Positions 1 to 6,853 of a DNA stretch of 12,370 nucleotides are shown piece after piece. Position numbers and translations under genes: made by a program. Source of the DNA: a candidate division CSSED10-310 bacterium (GTDB lineage Bacteria > CSSED10-310 > JAFGDC01); assembly GCA_016932295.1 (NCBI GenBank), contig JAFGDC010000612.1, positions 1 through 12,370 of the forward strand. Direction: 5' to 3'. The notes under the pieces were generated by a model. That model saw only the letters and a list, made by a program, of their open reading frames with translations. It did not search any database and was not told where the DNA came from. Positions within the stretch are counted from its first letter, which is position 1; each line of letters opens with the position of its first letter.

Positions 1-333
1 GAGGTTCAGGCTGTAGTTGTCTTCGATGGATTCACTGAGTGACATGCTGCCCAATCCCGGGATCTCGAAGGTCGTGTCGGGTAGTTCGGAGAGCCTGGTA
101 TAGGTCGCGCCGGCACTCACCTTGGGGAGCCGGTCTTCACGAGCGGCGCGCGCGCGCAGTCCGGCGGCTTCCACCATGGCATCATCGGCGCGCAGCGCCG
201 GGGAATGCTGCAGGGTCAGATCCCAGGCTTCAGCCAGGCTCAGCAACCCATCTTCAAGCGCTGGTTCGGAGCTCGCAACAGACTGGCAAAGAAGAATGAC
301 GACGATGGTGAACAACGGTATCACGCGTTTCAT
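1..333 (-). CDS. TolC-family outer-membrane efflux channel, N-terminal part (cut by window edge)
   Basis: The frame starts with ATG at 333 and stays open to base 1, giving the first 111 residues. It begins with a Sec-type signal peptide (MKR, hydrophobic stretch to about residue 18, then small residues before SSEPALEDG). The mature start has the usual TolC-family pattern: LSLAEAWDLTLQHSPALRADD, which fits the first helix of the outer-membrane efflux protein repeat, followed by an alanine/arginine-rich helix, RLPKVSAGATYTRL, where the first barrel strand is expected. The start codon shares one base with the stop of the RND gene (TGATG), so translation is probably coupled. As third partner of the pump it would form the trimeric barrel and periplasmic tunnel that carries substrate out of the cell. 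Function is inferred from the family pattern and the operon position; only the N-terminus is visible. Confidence 0.87.
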   Translation of the reverse strand, partial: MKRVIPLFTIVVILLCQSVASSEPALEDGLLSLAEAWDLTLQHSPALRADDAMVEAAGLRARAAREDRLPKVSAGATYTRLSELPDTTFEIPGLGSMSLSESIEDNYSLNL

Positions 334-3300
334 CAGAGTCCTCCTGTGTAGACTGGATCGCCGGTGTGCCGCGCGGGTGCAACAGTATCGCGATGCGCAT
401 CGGTGCCCGGGGTGCGCAGCTTGTCGACCAAGGCGTACACGACGGGAACAAGAATGAGGGTGACGAGGGTGGACAACAGCAGGCCACCGATAACCGCGAT
501 ACCCATGGGGCGCCACATTTCGTGCCCCTCGCCGCCGGCCATGGCCATGGGAAGCATGCCGCAGATCGTTGTGGCCGTGGTCATGAGAACCGGTCGCAAG
601 CGCCGTGAGCCGCCTGTGACGATCGCTTCGATCAGGGGCATACCGCCAGCCTGCAGTTGCTTCACGTAGTCCAGGAGAACGATGGCGTTGTTCACCACGA
701 TCCCCATGAGCATGATCAACCCCATGAACGCCGGTACGTTGAGATCGGTACCGGTGATGAACAGAAGCAGGAAAACGCCGGTGAAAGCGAAAGGCACCGA
801 CAGCATGATGACGAATGGATCGAGGAACGATTCGAACTGTGCGGCCATGACCATGTATACGAGCGCAATACCAAGGATGAGCACCAACAGGAAGTCACGG
901 CTGGTCTTGGCCGATTCCTCGATATTGCCACCGAACTCTACAGTGACTCCGCGTCCGAGATCCAGGTTCTTCAAGGACTCCTGCATATCGGCGGTGACTT
1001 CGCCGAGCGATCGTCCGGAAACATCACCCTGGACGATAGTGGCGCGTTGCTGATCCACCCTTTGAATCTCGAGGGGAGTGATGCCTTCTTCGATTCTGGC
1101 CAGGTTCCTGAGCCGGATCAATTCACCTCCGGCGCCGCGTACGGGGATTTCCAGCATGTCCTGTATGGTGGATCGATCGGCTTTCTGGAAACGGAGGTAC
1201 AGATCCATCTCGGTGCCGTCCGTTCGATATGTGCCCAGTTTCTCGCCATAAAAAGCGCTGCGAAGCCCTTCCGCGGCGACAGCGATGGGGACGCCGAGAC
1301 GGCTGGCTCGCAATCTGTCCACCGAAACCCGAACCTCCGGCCTGTCCTCGGGCACCAATCGCGCGATTTCCACAGTCCCGGGAATCGCCGCCACCGCCTG
1401 TTCAACCTGCAGGGTGGCCTGCTTCAAGATTTCCAGGTCTGTTCCCTTGAGCCTGATGGTGAGAGGTTTTTCACCGCCCGTGAAGATTTGTGCCAGGGGA
1501 GAGTCCGAGGTGATGGAGAAGGAGGTGATTTCAGGAATTTCGGAAAGGAGCGGACGAAGCTTCTCCGCCATCTCGTGCGTGGTCAGCGGTCGCTTGTCAA
1601 CCGGCACCAGGTGCACACCCAGCTCCGCGATATGCGAGCCCTGACGTTCACCCATCACCGCGGCCATGCCTTCGGCGGAACTGCCGGCGCGGTAATAACG
1701 CAGCGTGACGTATTGGCCGAATTCACGTTGCAGAATGTCCTGGATCTGACGGGCAACCCGGGCGGTTTCGCTGGTTGCCGTCCCGACCGGCAGTTCGATG
1801 TTCAGGGTGATGTCGCCGACGTCCTGTTTGGGCATGAAACCGGAGTTGAGTTGACCGGCTGTCAGAACGGTTGCGATCAGCAGTCCCATGGCACCGGCCA
1901 CCACCAGCCAGGGATGCCTGAGGGCGCGTCCGATCAAACTGCCGTACACCGATGCATACCGCGTTTCGCCGCCCAGCCCCCCGCTGTGCCTTCTATCTCT
2001 CCTCGTAACCCGAAGGAACCAGCCGGCCAGCGCTGGCGTCAGCAGCAGGGAAGCCATCAGAGAGGCGACCAGAACGATGACGACCACGAATGCCAGTTGC
2101 TTGAAGAGCACTCCCACAAAACCGGACACGAAGACCAATGGACCAAAGATACTCACCGAGGTGAGGGTCGAGGCGAACACGGCCGCGGAAACCTCGGTTC
2201 CGCCGATACTCGATGCACGCCGGCGATCCTCACCTTCCTCCATGTGCCGGCTGATATTCTCCAGTACCACGATGGCGTTATCCACAACCATGCCGATGGC
2301 CACCGCCATGCTCATGAGAGAAAACATGTTGATGGTATAATCGAACAGCGCGAGTCCTCCGAAGGCGGCGATAAGCGAGGCGGGGATGGAGATGGCGATG
2401 ATGATGGAAGATCGCAGGCGGCGGAGGAACAACAACACGATGACAATCACGAAGATGCCGCCGAGAATGACTGTTCTGGTCAGGTTGTCGATCATGTTGA
2501 CGATGAAATTGGAGAGGTCGTACACGATCTTGGTATGCATGCCGGGAGGGAGTTCCTCGTTGATCTTGTCGATTTCGCGCTTGACCGCCTCGGCCACCTG
2601 TACCGTGTTAGCGCCGCTCCGCTTGTTCACCATCATGAAGAGACAAGGCCGATCATCGACTGCCGCTTCCTCGGTGAGTTCCGGATAGGAGGTCAGCACT
2701 TCGGCGACATCATCGAGACGTACCAGGCCTCCGGTGCCGCCCATGCCCACCACCAGTTCCCGAAGTTCCTGCAGGGAACGGAATTCGCCCTTCAACTGGA
2801 GCGAGTAATCGGCGATGCCGACCTCCATGTTGCCGGCCGGCGCCGAGACATTACCATGCTGGATCGCTGCGGCGATTTCGTTGATGGACAATCCGAGGAG
2901 TTCCATACGGCGTCGTTCGAGACGGATCTCCACGCGCTGCGGCGTGGCATTGAACACCATCACGCTGCCCACCCCCTCGCGACTCTTCAACCGGTCCACC
3001 ACCAGGTCCTCTGCCAGATCGTAATCAGCGAAAATGTCACCGGTGTCGCTGTATATTCCCATCATGACCACTGGAATCATCGAGGTGTTGATCTTGATCA
3101 CCATGGGGCTGTCGGCATCCTCGGGGAGGTCGTTCGTGAGAAACTCGAGGTTCGCCCGGATCTCCGCCGCGGCTTCGTCCAGATCGGTGCCGTAATGGAA
3201 TTCGCATCTCACCGATGAGATGTTTTCGGTGGACTTGGATGTCACCTGCTTTATGCCGCTTATGACCGACACGGTGTCTTCCACCAACTGCGTCACCTTC

Positions 3301-3482
3301 TCTTCCACTTCCAGGGCGGAAGCGCCCGGATAAACGGTCGCCACGGTGATGGTGGGCAGTTCGATCTCGGGATAAAGATCGATGGGGAGCTTGGTGAACG
3401 ACAAAGCGCCGAACAGCAGGACCCCCACGAAAAGCATGACAATCGTGACGGGACGCTTGACCGCAAAGGCGGGAATACTCAT
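333..3482 (-). CDS. RND-family (HAE1-type) multidrug efflux permease, inner-membrane pump
   Basis: A 1049-residue protein of typical RND length with the duplicated plan: TM1 near residues 10-30, a large periplasmic loop to about 335, TM2-TM6 to about 490, TM7 near 525-543, a second loop to about 862, then TM8-TM12. The start MSIPAFAVKRPVTIVM and the PxxD-Y motif (KLPIDLYPEIELPTI) are classic for the family. TM4 carries GMVVDNAIVVLEN (Asp401) and TM10 carries GIVVNNAIVLLDY; TM11 has RLRPVLMTT (Arg961, Thr968). It would export hydrophobic compounds in exchange for protons, with the adaptor encoded just upstream and the TolC-like channel just downstream. The start overlaps the adaptor stop as ATGA, with AGGG seven bases before it. 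Compared with E. coli AcrB, Asp408 and Lys940 are both Asn. Substrate cannot be predicted; hydrophobe/drug type is more likely than heavy-metal type. Confidence 0.97.
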   Translation of the reverse strand: MSIPAFAVKRPVTIVMLFVGVLLFGALSFTKLPIDLYPEIELPTITVATVYPGASALEVEEKVTQLVEDTVSVISGIKQVTSKSTENISSVRCEFHYGTDLDEAAAEIRANLEFLTNDLPEDADSPMVIKINTSMIPVVMMGIYSDTGDIFADYDLAEDLVVDRLKSREGVGSVMVFNATPQRVEIRLERRRMELLGLSINEIAAAIQHGNVSAPAGNMEVGIADYSLQLKGEFRSLQELRELVVGMGGTGGLVRLDDVAEVLTSYPELTEEAAVDDRPCLFMMVNKRSGANTVQVAEAVKREIDKINEELPPGMHTKIVYDLSNFIVNMIDNLTRTVILGGIFVIVIVLLFLRRLRSSIIIAISIPASLIAAFGGLALFDYTINMFSLMSMAVAIGMVVDNAIVVLENISRHMEEGEDRRRASSIGGTEVSAAVFASTLTSVSIFGPLVFVSGFVGVLFKQLAFVVVIVLVASLMASLLLTPALAGWFLRVTRRDRRHSGGLGGETRYASVYGSLIGRALRHPWLVVAGAMGLLIATVLTAGQLNSGFMPKQDVGDITLNIELPVGTATSETARVARQIQDILQREFGQYVTLRYYRAGSSAEGMAAVMGERQGSHIAELGVHLVPVDKRPLTTHEMAEKLRPLLSEIPEITSFSITSDSPLAQIFTGGEKPLTIRLKGTDLEILKQATLQVEQAVAAIPGTVEIARLVPEDRPEVRVSVDRLRASRLGVPIAVAAEGLRSAFYGEKLGTYRTDGTEMDLYLRFQKADRSTIQDMLEIPVRGAGGELIRLRNLARIEEGITPLEIQRVDQQRATIVQGDVSGRSLGEVTADMQESLKNLDLGRGVTVEFGGNIEESAKTSRDFLLVLILGIALVYMVMAAQFESFLDPFVIMLSVPFAFTGVFLLLFITGTDLNVPAFMGLIMLMGIVVNNAIVLLDYVKQLQAGGMPLIEAIVTGGSRRLRPVLMTTATTICGMLPMAMAGGEGHEMWRPMGIAVIGGLLLSTLVTLILVPVVYALVDKLRTPGTDAHRDTVAPARHTGDPVYTGGL

Positions 3483-4636
3483 GCGGCCACCCTCACCCTG
3501 CCGCCGTCAACCACCGCATGAACACCGCGGGAAATCACCTGGTCGCCGGCCTTGACGCCATCCTCCACCAAGGCCAGTTCCTCGTGATAGCCGGCCAGGG
3601 ATATCTTGCGTCGTTCGGCGATATTGTCGGGACGCAGCACGAACACCTCCGACTGACGATCCGATACCATTGTGAGCAGACTTGTCCTCGGAACGCACAG
3701 GTACGTCCGGGTTCCAAGATCGATTCTTACCCTGGCCGCCATCCCCGGTTTGATCTGCGCATCCGAATTGGCAATCGTCATTTCCACCGTTCCGGTTCGA
3801 CTCACGGGATCCACCACTGGTCCAAGTCGCGAGATAGAACCAGTGAACTTCTTATCCGGTAAGGCATCCAGGAGAATATCAACGGACATGCCGGCGGTCA
3901 GCTTGAAGAAGTCCAGTTCTGGAACACGGGCCTTGATGCGGATTGGATCTACCTGTACTACCACCATGATGGACGTGGGCGGCATTGTCTGCACCACCGC
4001 TCCCGGATTCTCGAGCCGCGACGCGATGAAACCGTCGAACGGCGAATAGATGGAGCACTTGCGCAGACTGGAACGAGCCATGGCAAGCCGGGCGCCGGCT
4101 GCCTTGAGCTGCGACTGTGCGGCCAGGTGAGCCGCCCTGGCCTGCTCATAGCCCGCCCGTACCTCGTCATATGCTCCAGCCGAGATCGATTTGGTCGCCC
4201 AGAGCTGCTCCATGCGCTCAAAGTGCGCCTTGGCCGCCCGCCAGGTCTGATCGGCGCCCACCGCCTGAGCTTCGGCCGCCGCCACCGCCGATTCGGCCTG
4301 CAACACCGTGTTCAGCATGTCCTCATCGTTGATCGTAATCAACAACTGCCCGGTCGTGATGGCATCTCCCTCGCGACCATGCACCGCCTCGATCACACCG
4401 GTCACCTCGGGCATCAATACCACCTCGTTCTCGGGATAGACATCGGCCGCCACCTCCAGCACGCGCGGCACATTCACACTGGCGACCTCGGTGGTCTTCA
4501 CCGGAGGCAGCGATTCAGTTTCTTCCATTGCCGGCGCCGAGGAACAACCATGCAGTACCAACACCAGCAAACCCTGTCCCAGAACAAGCCTGTAAAATAC
4601 CTGTAACCACTTTTTTCTAATATGATAATTGATCAT
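3479..4636 (-). CDS. Efflux periplasmic adaptor (membrane fusion protein), predicted lipoprotein
   Basis: A 385-residue member of the RND adaptor family, linking the inner-membrane pump to the outer-membrane channel. The N-terminus has a positively charged start, a hydrophobic segment (about residues 15-29) and a lipobox ending LVLHGC, so Cys31 is probably the lipidated residue. Residues 70-103 (VVLMPEVTGVIEAVHGREGD) and 196-215 (SIYSPFDGFIASRLENPGAV) are the two halves of the lipoyl-like domain. Between them lies an alanine-rich helical hairpin (about 108-195). Residues 225-305 form the beta-barrel domain, with VDPVSRTGTVEMTI and IKPGMAARVRID. The rest is the membrane-proximal domain. ATG at 4636 overlaps the repressor stop (ATGA) and is preceded by AGGAGTGAGGGA. 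Ser follows the lipid Cys, unlike AcrA, which has Asp there. Confidence 0.96.
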   Translation of the reverse strand: MINYHIRKKWLQVFYRLVLGQGLLVLVLHGCSSAPAMEETESLPPVKTTEVASVNVPRVLEVAADVYPENEVVLMPEVTGVIEAVHGREGDAITTGQLLITINDEDMLNTVLQAESAVAAAEAQAVGADQTWRAAKAHFERMEQLWATKSISAGAYDEVRAGYEQARAAHLAAQSQLKAAGARLAMARSSLRKCSIYSPFDGFIASRLENPGAVVQTMPPTSIMVVVQVDPIRIKARVPELDFFKLTAGMSVDILLDALPDKKFTGSISRLGPVVDPVSRTGTVEMTIANSDAQIKPGMAARVRIDLGTRTYLCVPRTSLLTMVSDRQSEVFVLRPDNIAERRKISLAGYHEELALVEDGVKAGDQVISRGVHAVVDGGRVRVAA

Positions 4637-5232
4637 TCCCTCACTCCTCGCATAAAGAAATCCACCAGATCGTCCCAGAAATACTGCAACGGTACATCGC
4701 CCTGCTTCATCGCCCAGTGCAGTAACAACCCATCAGCTAATGTCATGAGATACAAGGAATACACCTCGAGCTTCTTTTCGGGTATATACCCCTCGCGCAC
4801 CCCCTGTTTGAAAAAATCCTGGGTGATGCGCTGATACCGCTCACTGATCACCTGAAATTCCTCGCGTGTGAAATAATGATGGGGTAAACCCGAGAAAACC
4901 AGGTACATCTCTCGATTCTCCTCGACCATCCGCAGGAAATGGTCAAGCACGAACTGCAGCTTGGCGGGGAAGGATGTGCCTTCCGGTACCGGCATCTCCA
5001 TCAATTTTACGATCTGATCGATCCCCCAGCACCAGGTCGCCTTGATCAGATCGTCCTTCGAAGTGAAATAGTTATAGAGACTGCCGGTGGAATAGCCAGC
5101 CTGCCGTGCCACTTCCTCCATGGTCATCCCGGTGTGGCCGTGCTCGCGAATGACCCTGACGCATGCCTTGAATATCTCTTCCTTGATCATCTCGATCTTC
5201 CGGTTGCGCCGCTGCTCCCTGTTTTCATGCAT
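4633..5232 (-). CDS. TetR/AcrR-family transcriptional repressor of the efflux operon
   Basis: A 199-residue protein of normal TetR-family size. The N-terminal DNA-binding domain is clear: helix 1 near KEEIFKACVRVIREHG, then the helix-turn-helix MTMEEVARQAGYSTGSLYNY followed by FTSKDDLI (about residues 36-63). The C-terminal two thirds are helical and variable, as expected for ligand binding and dimerisation. The frame is open further upstream to 5343, but I place the start at 5232: AGGAGG lies at 5240-5245, seven bases before this ATG, and the longer version would run through the predicted promoter. It is the first gene of the pump operon and its stop overlaps the adaptor start. By family precedent it represses its own operon and is released by a pump substrate; the ligand is unknown. 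Confidence 0.94.
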   Translation of the reverse strand: MHENREQRRNRKIEMIKEEIFKACVRVIREHGHTGMTMEEVARQAGYSTGSLYNYFTSKDDLIKATWCWGIDQIVKLMEMPVPEGTSFPAKLQFVLDHFLRMVEENREMYLVFSGLPHHYFTREEFQVISERYQRITQDFFKQGVREGYIPEKKLEVYSLYLMTLADGLLLHWAMKQGDVPLQYFWDDLVDFFMRGVRE

Positions 5233-5239
5233 CAGCTCT

Positions 5240-5245
5240 CCTCCT
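5240..5245 (-). promoter_or_regulatory. Strong ribosome binding site of the tetR-type gene
   Basis: On the minus strand this reads AGGAGG, seven bases before the ATG at 5232. It decides the start of the repressor against the longer open frame. Confidence 0.85.
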
Positions 5246-5270
5246 GATTCAGTATGATCAGTCAAGAAAA

Positions 5271-5284
5271 TGAATATACATTCA
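5271..5284. promoter_or_regulatory. Candidate TetR-type operator (inverted repeat)
   Basis: TGAATATACATTCA has perfect five-base arms (TGAAT/ATTCA) around a four-base centre, and 12 of 14 positions are symmetric. It covers the whole predicted -10 box (5273-5278) of the promoter in front of the TetR-family gene. A dimeric repressor bound here would block RNA polymerase. The palindrome is seen; its role as operator is inferred from position and from how TetR-family repressors usually work. Confidence 0.55.
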
Positions 5285-5300
5285 GAAAAAAATAAGTCAA
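5273..5300 (-). promoter_or_regulatory. Predicted sigma70-type promoter of the efflux operon
   Basis: Read on the minus strand: -35 TTGACT (5295-5300), a 16-base spacer rich in T, and -10 TATATT (5273-5278), in the most AT-rich stretch of the window. Transcription would start near 5266, leaving a leader of about 35 bases before the ATG at 5232. The boxes match the consensus well, but the sigma factor of this organism is not known. Confidence 0.6.
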
Positions 5301-5374
5301 TAGAATATTGAAGCCTGTCGATGAAGCGCCATCCATGTGTCATACGGGAGAGGATGCCTGCGCGGAAGCCTGCC

Positions 5375-5385
5375 GGCCGGTCATC
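5375..5385. repeat. Direct repeat GGCCGGTCATC, copy 1
   Basis: GGCCGGTCATC occurs here and again at 5544-5554 in the same orientation, 169 bases apart. It is short enough to be chance in GC-rich DNA. Confidence 0.35.
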
Positions 5386-5543
5386 GAGGAAGGTCTTCGG
5401 GGACCCGACGGGCGCAGACCATGAGCACCGGTCGCTGGTTCACCGGTGATTCTGTTGTCCATTCCGTTGCAGCGTTTACATGCCGCGCCTGGGTTGCCAC
5501 ATCCATGATCGCATCACCGGACCCGGCGGCACCGCTGCTGGCT

Positions 5544-5554
5544 GGCCGGTCATC
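5544..5554. repeat. Direct repeat GGCCGGTCATC, copy 2
   Basis: This is the second copy of the 11-base repeat at 5375-5385. No mobile element is visible between the copies. Confidence 0.35.
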
Positions 5555-5617
5555 ATTCCAAACGTGTCGTTCAGTTTCACTCGGGTTCAGGAGACGTTTC
5601 ACGCAGCCGGCGATGCG

Positions 5618-6778
5618 TCAATCGAGCTGGAATTCCCAACCCAGGAAAAAGGTATTCTCCCGGTAATCGAACATGGCGAAGTTACTAGAGCGGGAGGTGT
5701 ACACATATCCAGCCGACAAAAAATGATGGACGGCGATTCGGTGTTTGTATTTCGTCTCGAAACCGAACATGTGATCTTTCCGCAGGTGCATCGCGGAGGC
5801 CTCTTCGGCGGTGGGTATCGTGTAGCCGTTAAGGTGATACCAGGCATGCAGTCTGATGAATGCCCAGTGGGATTCGTGTTCGAAGACCGAGTACATCATG
5901 TCAGATCGATAGGTCCGGTTATCGCGGTAGAATGAATCCAGGAGGCGGCGCTGGAATCCTAAGCGCAAGGCCTGGTAGGAATGCGGTTTGTATTCCACCA
6001 GCACATTGTAGACAGGATCGGATACCGTCTCACGATCACCCCCGGTCCACTTTCTGGTCTCGATGCCGGCGAGGCAGCGCAGGTGGAGTTTGACCGAACC
6101 GGTGAATTCGATCCCTGCGCTCGTCGTGGTGTTCAGCGCATCGTCACGTCGATCCGGGAAGTCATGTCGGGTCACCTGATATCCGGCGACGGCGGCGCTG
6201 CGGGAGCCAAGGAGGATGTTGAGTTCGCCGTCGATCGCCCAGCGATCCCTGTCCTGGTCTTGCAGGCGGACTTCCGCGAAGTGCCTGTTGCCGGCATCCA
6301 GTGCCAGTTTCAACTTCAACCGGTACGACGAGCGCACGATCAGGGTAGCTGCGGCGAGCTGTTCGGTCCTGGTGGTAGGTTCGGTGAGTTCATCGTTCGG
6401 CGGAGTGCGATTTTGCACGAATGTGTATCCGAGGATCAACCGACAGGGACCGGAGCTGAACAGGTCGAGCCCTGCGCCGGCATGGTGCTGAACGGTGTTT
6501 TCATCGGTCAGATCCCGGTAGCGGATGAGTTCCGCTTCGTAATTAAAGTGCAGGACATGCCGTCGCGTGGCGAGCCGCCAATCCAGTCGGGGCGCGATGT
6601 TTGCCGACTGGTCGGCCTGTTCATCCTGTTCAGCGCGGTACACATTGTCATCGTAGCCGGCTGTCACCGCGATCGCGGCGGAGAGGTCGCCACTGATCAA
6701 CGAGAATCCCATGGTGTGTGGAGCGCTCAACAGGAACAGGATGACTGTGATCGGACCGTGCCGGTGAGCCATCATCAT
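5618..6778 (-). CDS. Outer-membrane beta-barrel protein, probably putative beta-barrel porin 2 type
   Basis: A 386-residue protein with a Sec-type signal peptide (MMMAHRHGPITVILFLLSAP, cleavage probably around residue 22-25). The mature start AAIAVTAGYDDNVYRAEQDE has the GYDDNVYR pattern typical of the barrel-porin group annotated as BBP2_2. The rest alternates short amphipathic strands (HFNYEAELIRYRDL, RLILGYTFVQNRTPP, NVLVEYKPHSYQALRLGFQR, FFLGWEFQLD) with polar loops, as in a barrel of roughly 14-18 strands. Members of this group are often found with exopolysaccharide export loci, but no such gene is present here. Three in-frame ATGs lie at 6778, 6775 and 6772; GAGGGA lies best spaced for the third, so the true start may be 6772. 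It follows the dehydrogenase terminator with no clear promoter. Substrate and role are unknown. Confidence 0.75.
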   Translation of the reverse strand: MMMAHRHGPITVILFLLSAPHTMGFSLISGDLSAAIAVTAGYDDNVYRAEQDEQADQSANIAPRLDWRLATRRHVLHFNYEAELIRYRDLTDENTVQHHAGAGLDLFSSGPCRLILGYTFVQNRTPPNDELTEPTTRTEQLAAATLIVRSSYRLKLKLALDAGNRHFAEVRLQDQDRDRWAIDGELNILLGSRSAAVAGYQVTRHDFPDRRDDALNTTTSAGIEFTGSVKLHLRCLAGIETRKWTGGDRETVSDPVYNVLVEYKPHSYQALRLGFQRRLLDSFYRDNRTYRSDMMYSVFEHESHWAFIRLHAWYHLNGYTIPTAEEASAMHLRKDHMFGFETKYKHRIAVHHFLSAGYVYTSRSSNFAMFDYRENTFFLGWEFQLD

Positions 6779-6815
6779 ATCCCTCGTCTCGCCGATGGTG
6801 CCGCGGCGGTACAGG

Positions 6816-6838
6816 AAAAGGGCGGGGAATCCCCGCCC
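6816..6838 (-). terminator. Rho-independent terminator after the dehydrogenase gene
   Basis: On the minus strand an eight-base perfect GC stem GGGCGGGG/CCCCGCCC with an ATT loop is followed by TTTTCC. It starts 16 bases after the dehydrogenase stop. The stem is very strong; the T-run is short (four), so some read-through into the beta-barrel gene is possible. Confidence 0.75.
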
Positions 6839-6853
6839 CTTGTCAAGCCTTGA

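Larger units (their letters stand above)
5301..5617. other. Non-coding or unassigned stretch between the beta-barrel gene and the efflux promoter
   Basis: No convincing gene is visible here. A 73-codon open frame on the minus strand (5602-5381, GTG start) has no Shine-Dalgarno sequence, no recognisable motif and a composition typical of chance frames in GC-rich DNA. The stretch contains two copies of the palindrome ACCGGT nine bases apart (around 5428-5450), which could fold into a small hairpin, but no T-run follows on either strand, so it is not a standard terminator. An 11-base direct repeat brackets much of the region. It probably includes the 3' untranslated part of the beta-barrel gene. 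Confidence 0.5.

Noticed and set aside
657..3218. An 853-codon open frame on the plus strand opposite the RND pump gene
   Set aside because: It lies wholly inside a clear RND gene, has a His/Asp-rich sequence with no recognisable domain, and such long antisense frames arise in GC-rich genes that avoid TTA, CTA and TCA codons.
5260..5265. A second TTGACT on the minus strand as -35 box for the efflux operon
   Set aside because: No -10 box lies at a suitable distance; the following sequence is the ribosome binding site and start codon.
5233..5343. N-terminal extension of the TetR-family protein by 37 residues
   Set aside because: It would translate through the AT-rich promoter and operator, while a strong AGGAGG sits before the ATG at 5232 and the usual TetR N-terminus starts there.
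5428..5450. Paired ACCGGT palindromes as a terminator of the beta-barrel transcript
   Set aside because: The loop is large, the stem only six pairs, and no T-run follows on either strand.
5381..5602. A 73-codon minus-strand frame in the gap downstream of the beta-barrel gene
   Set aside because: It has a GTG start without a Shine-Dalgarno sequence, no signal peptide, no TM and no motif; chance frames of this length are common at this GC content.
5981..6853. A 290-codon plus-strand frame opposite the beta-barrel gene
   Set aside because: It is antisense to a protein with a signal peptide and barrel pattern, crosses the terminator hairpin, and shows no domain of its own.
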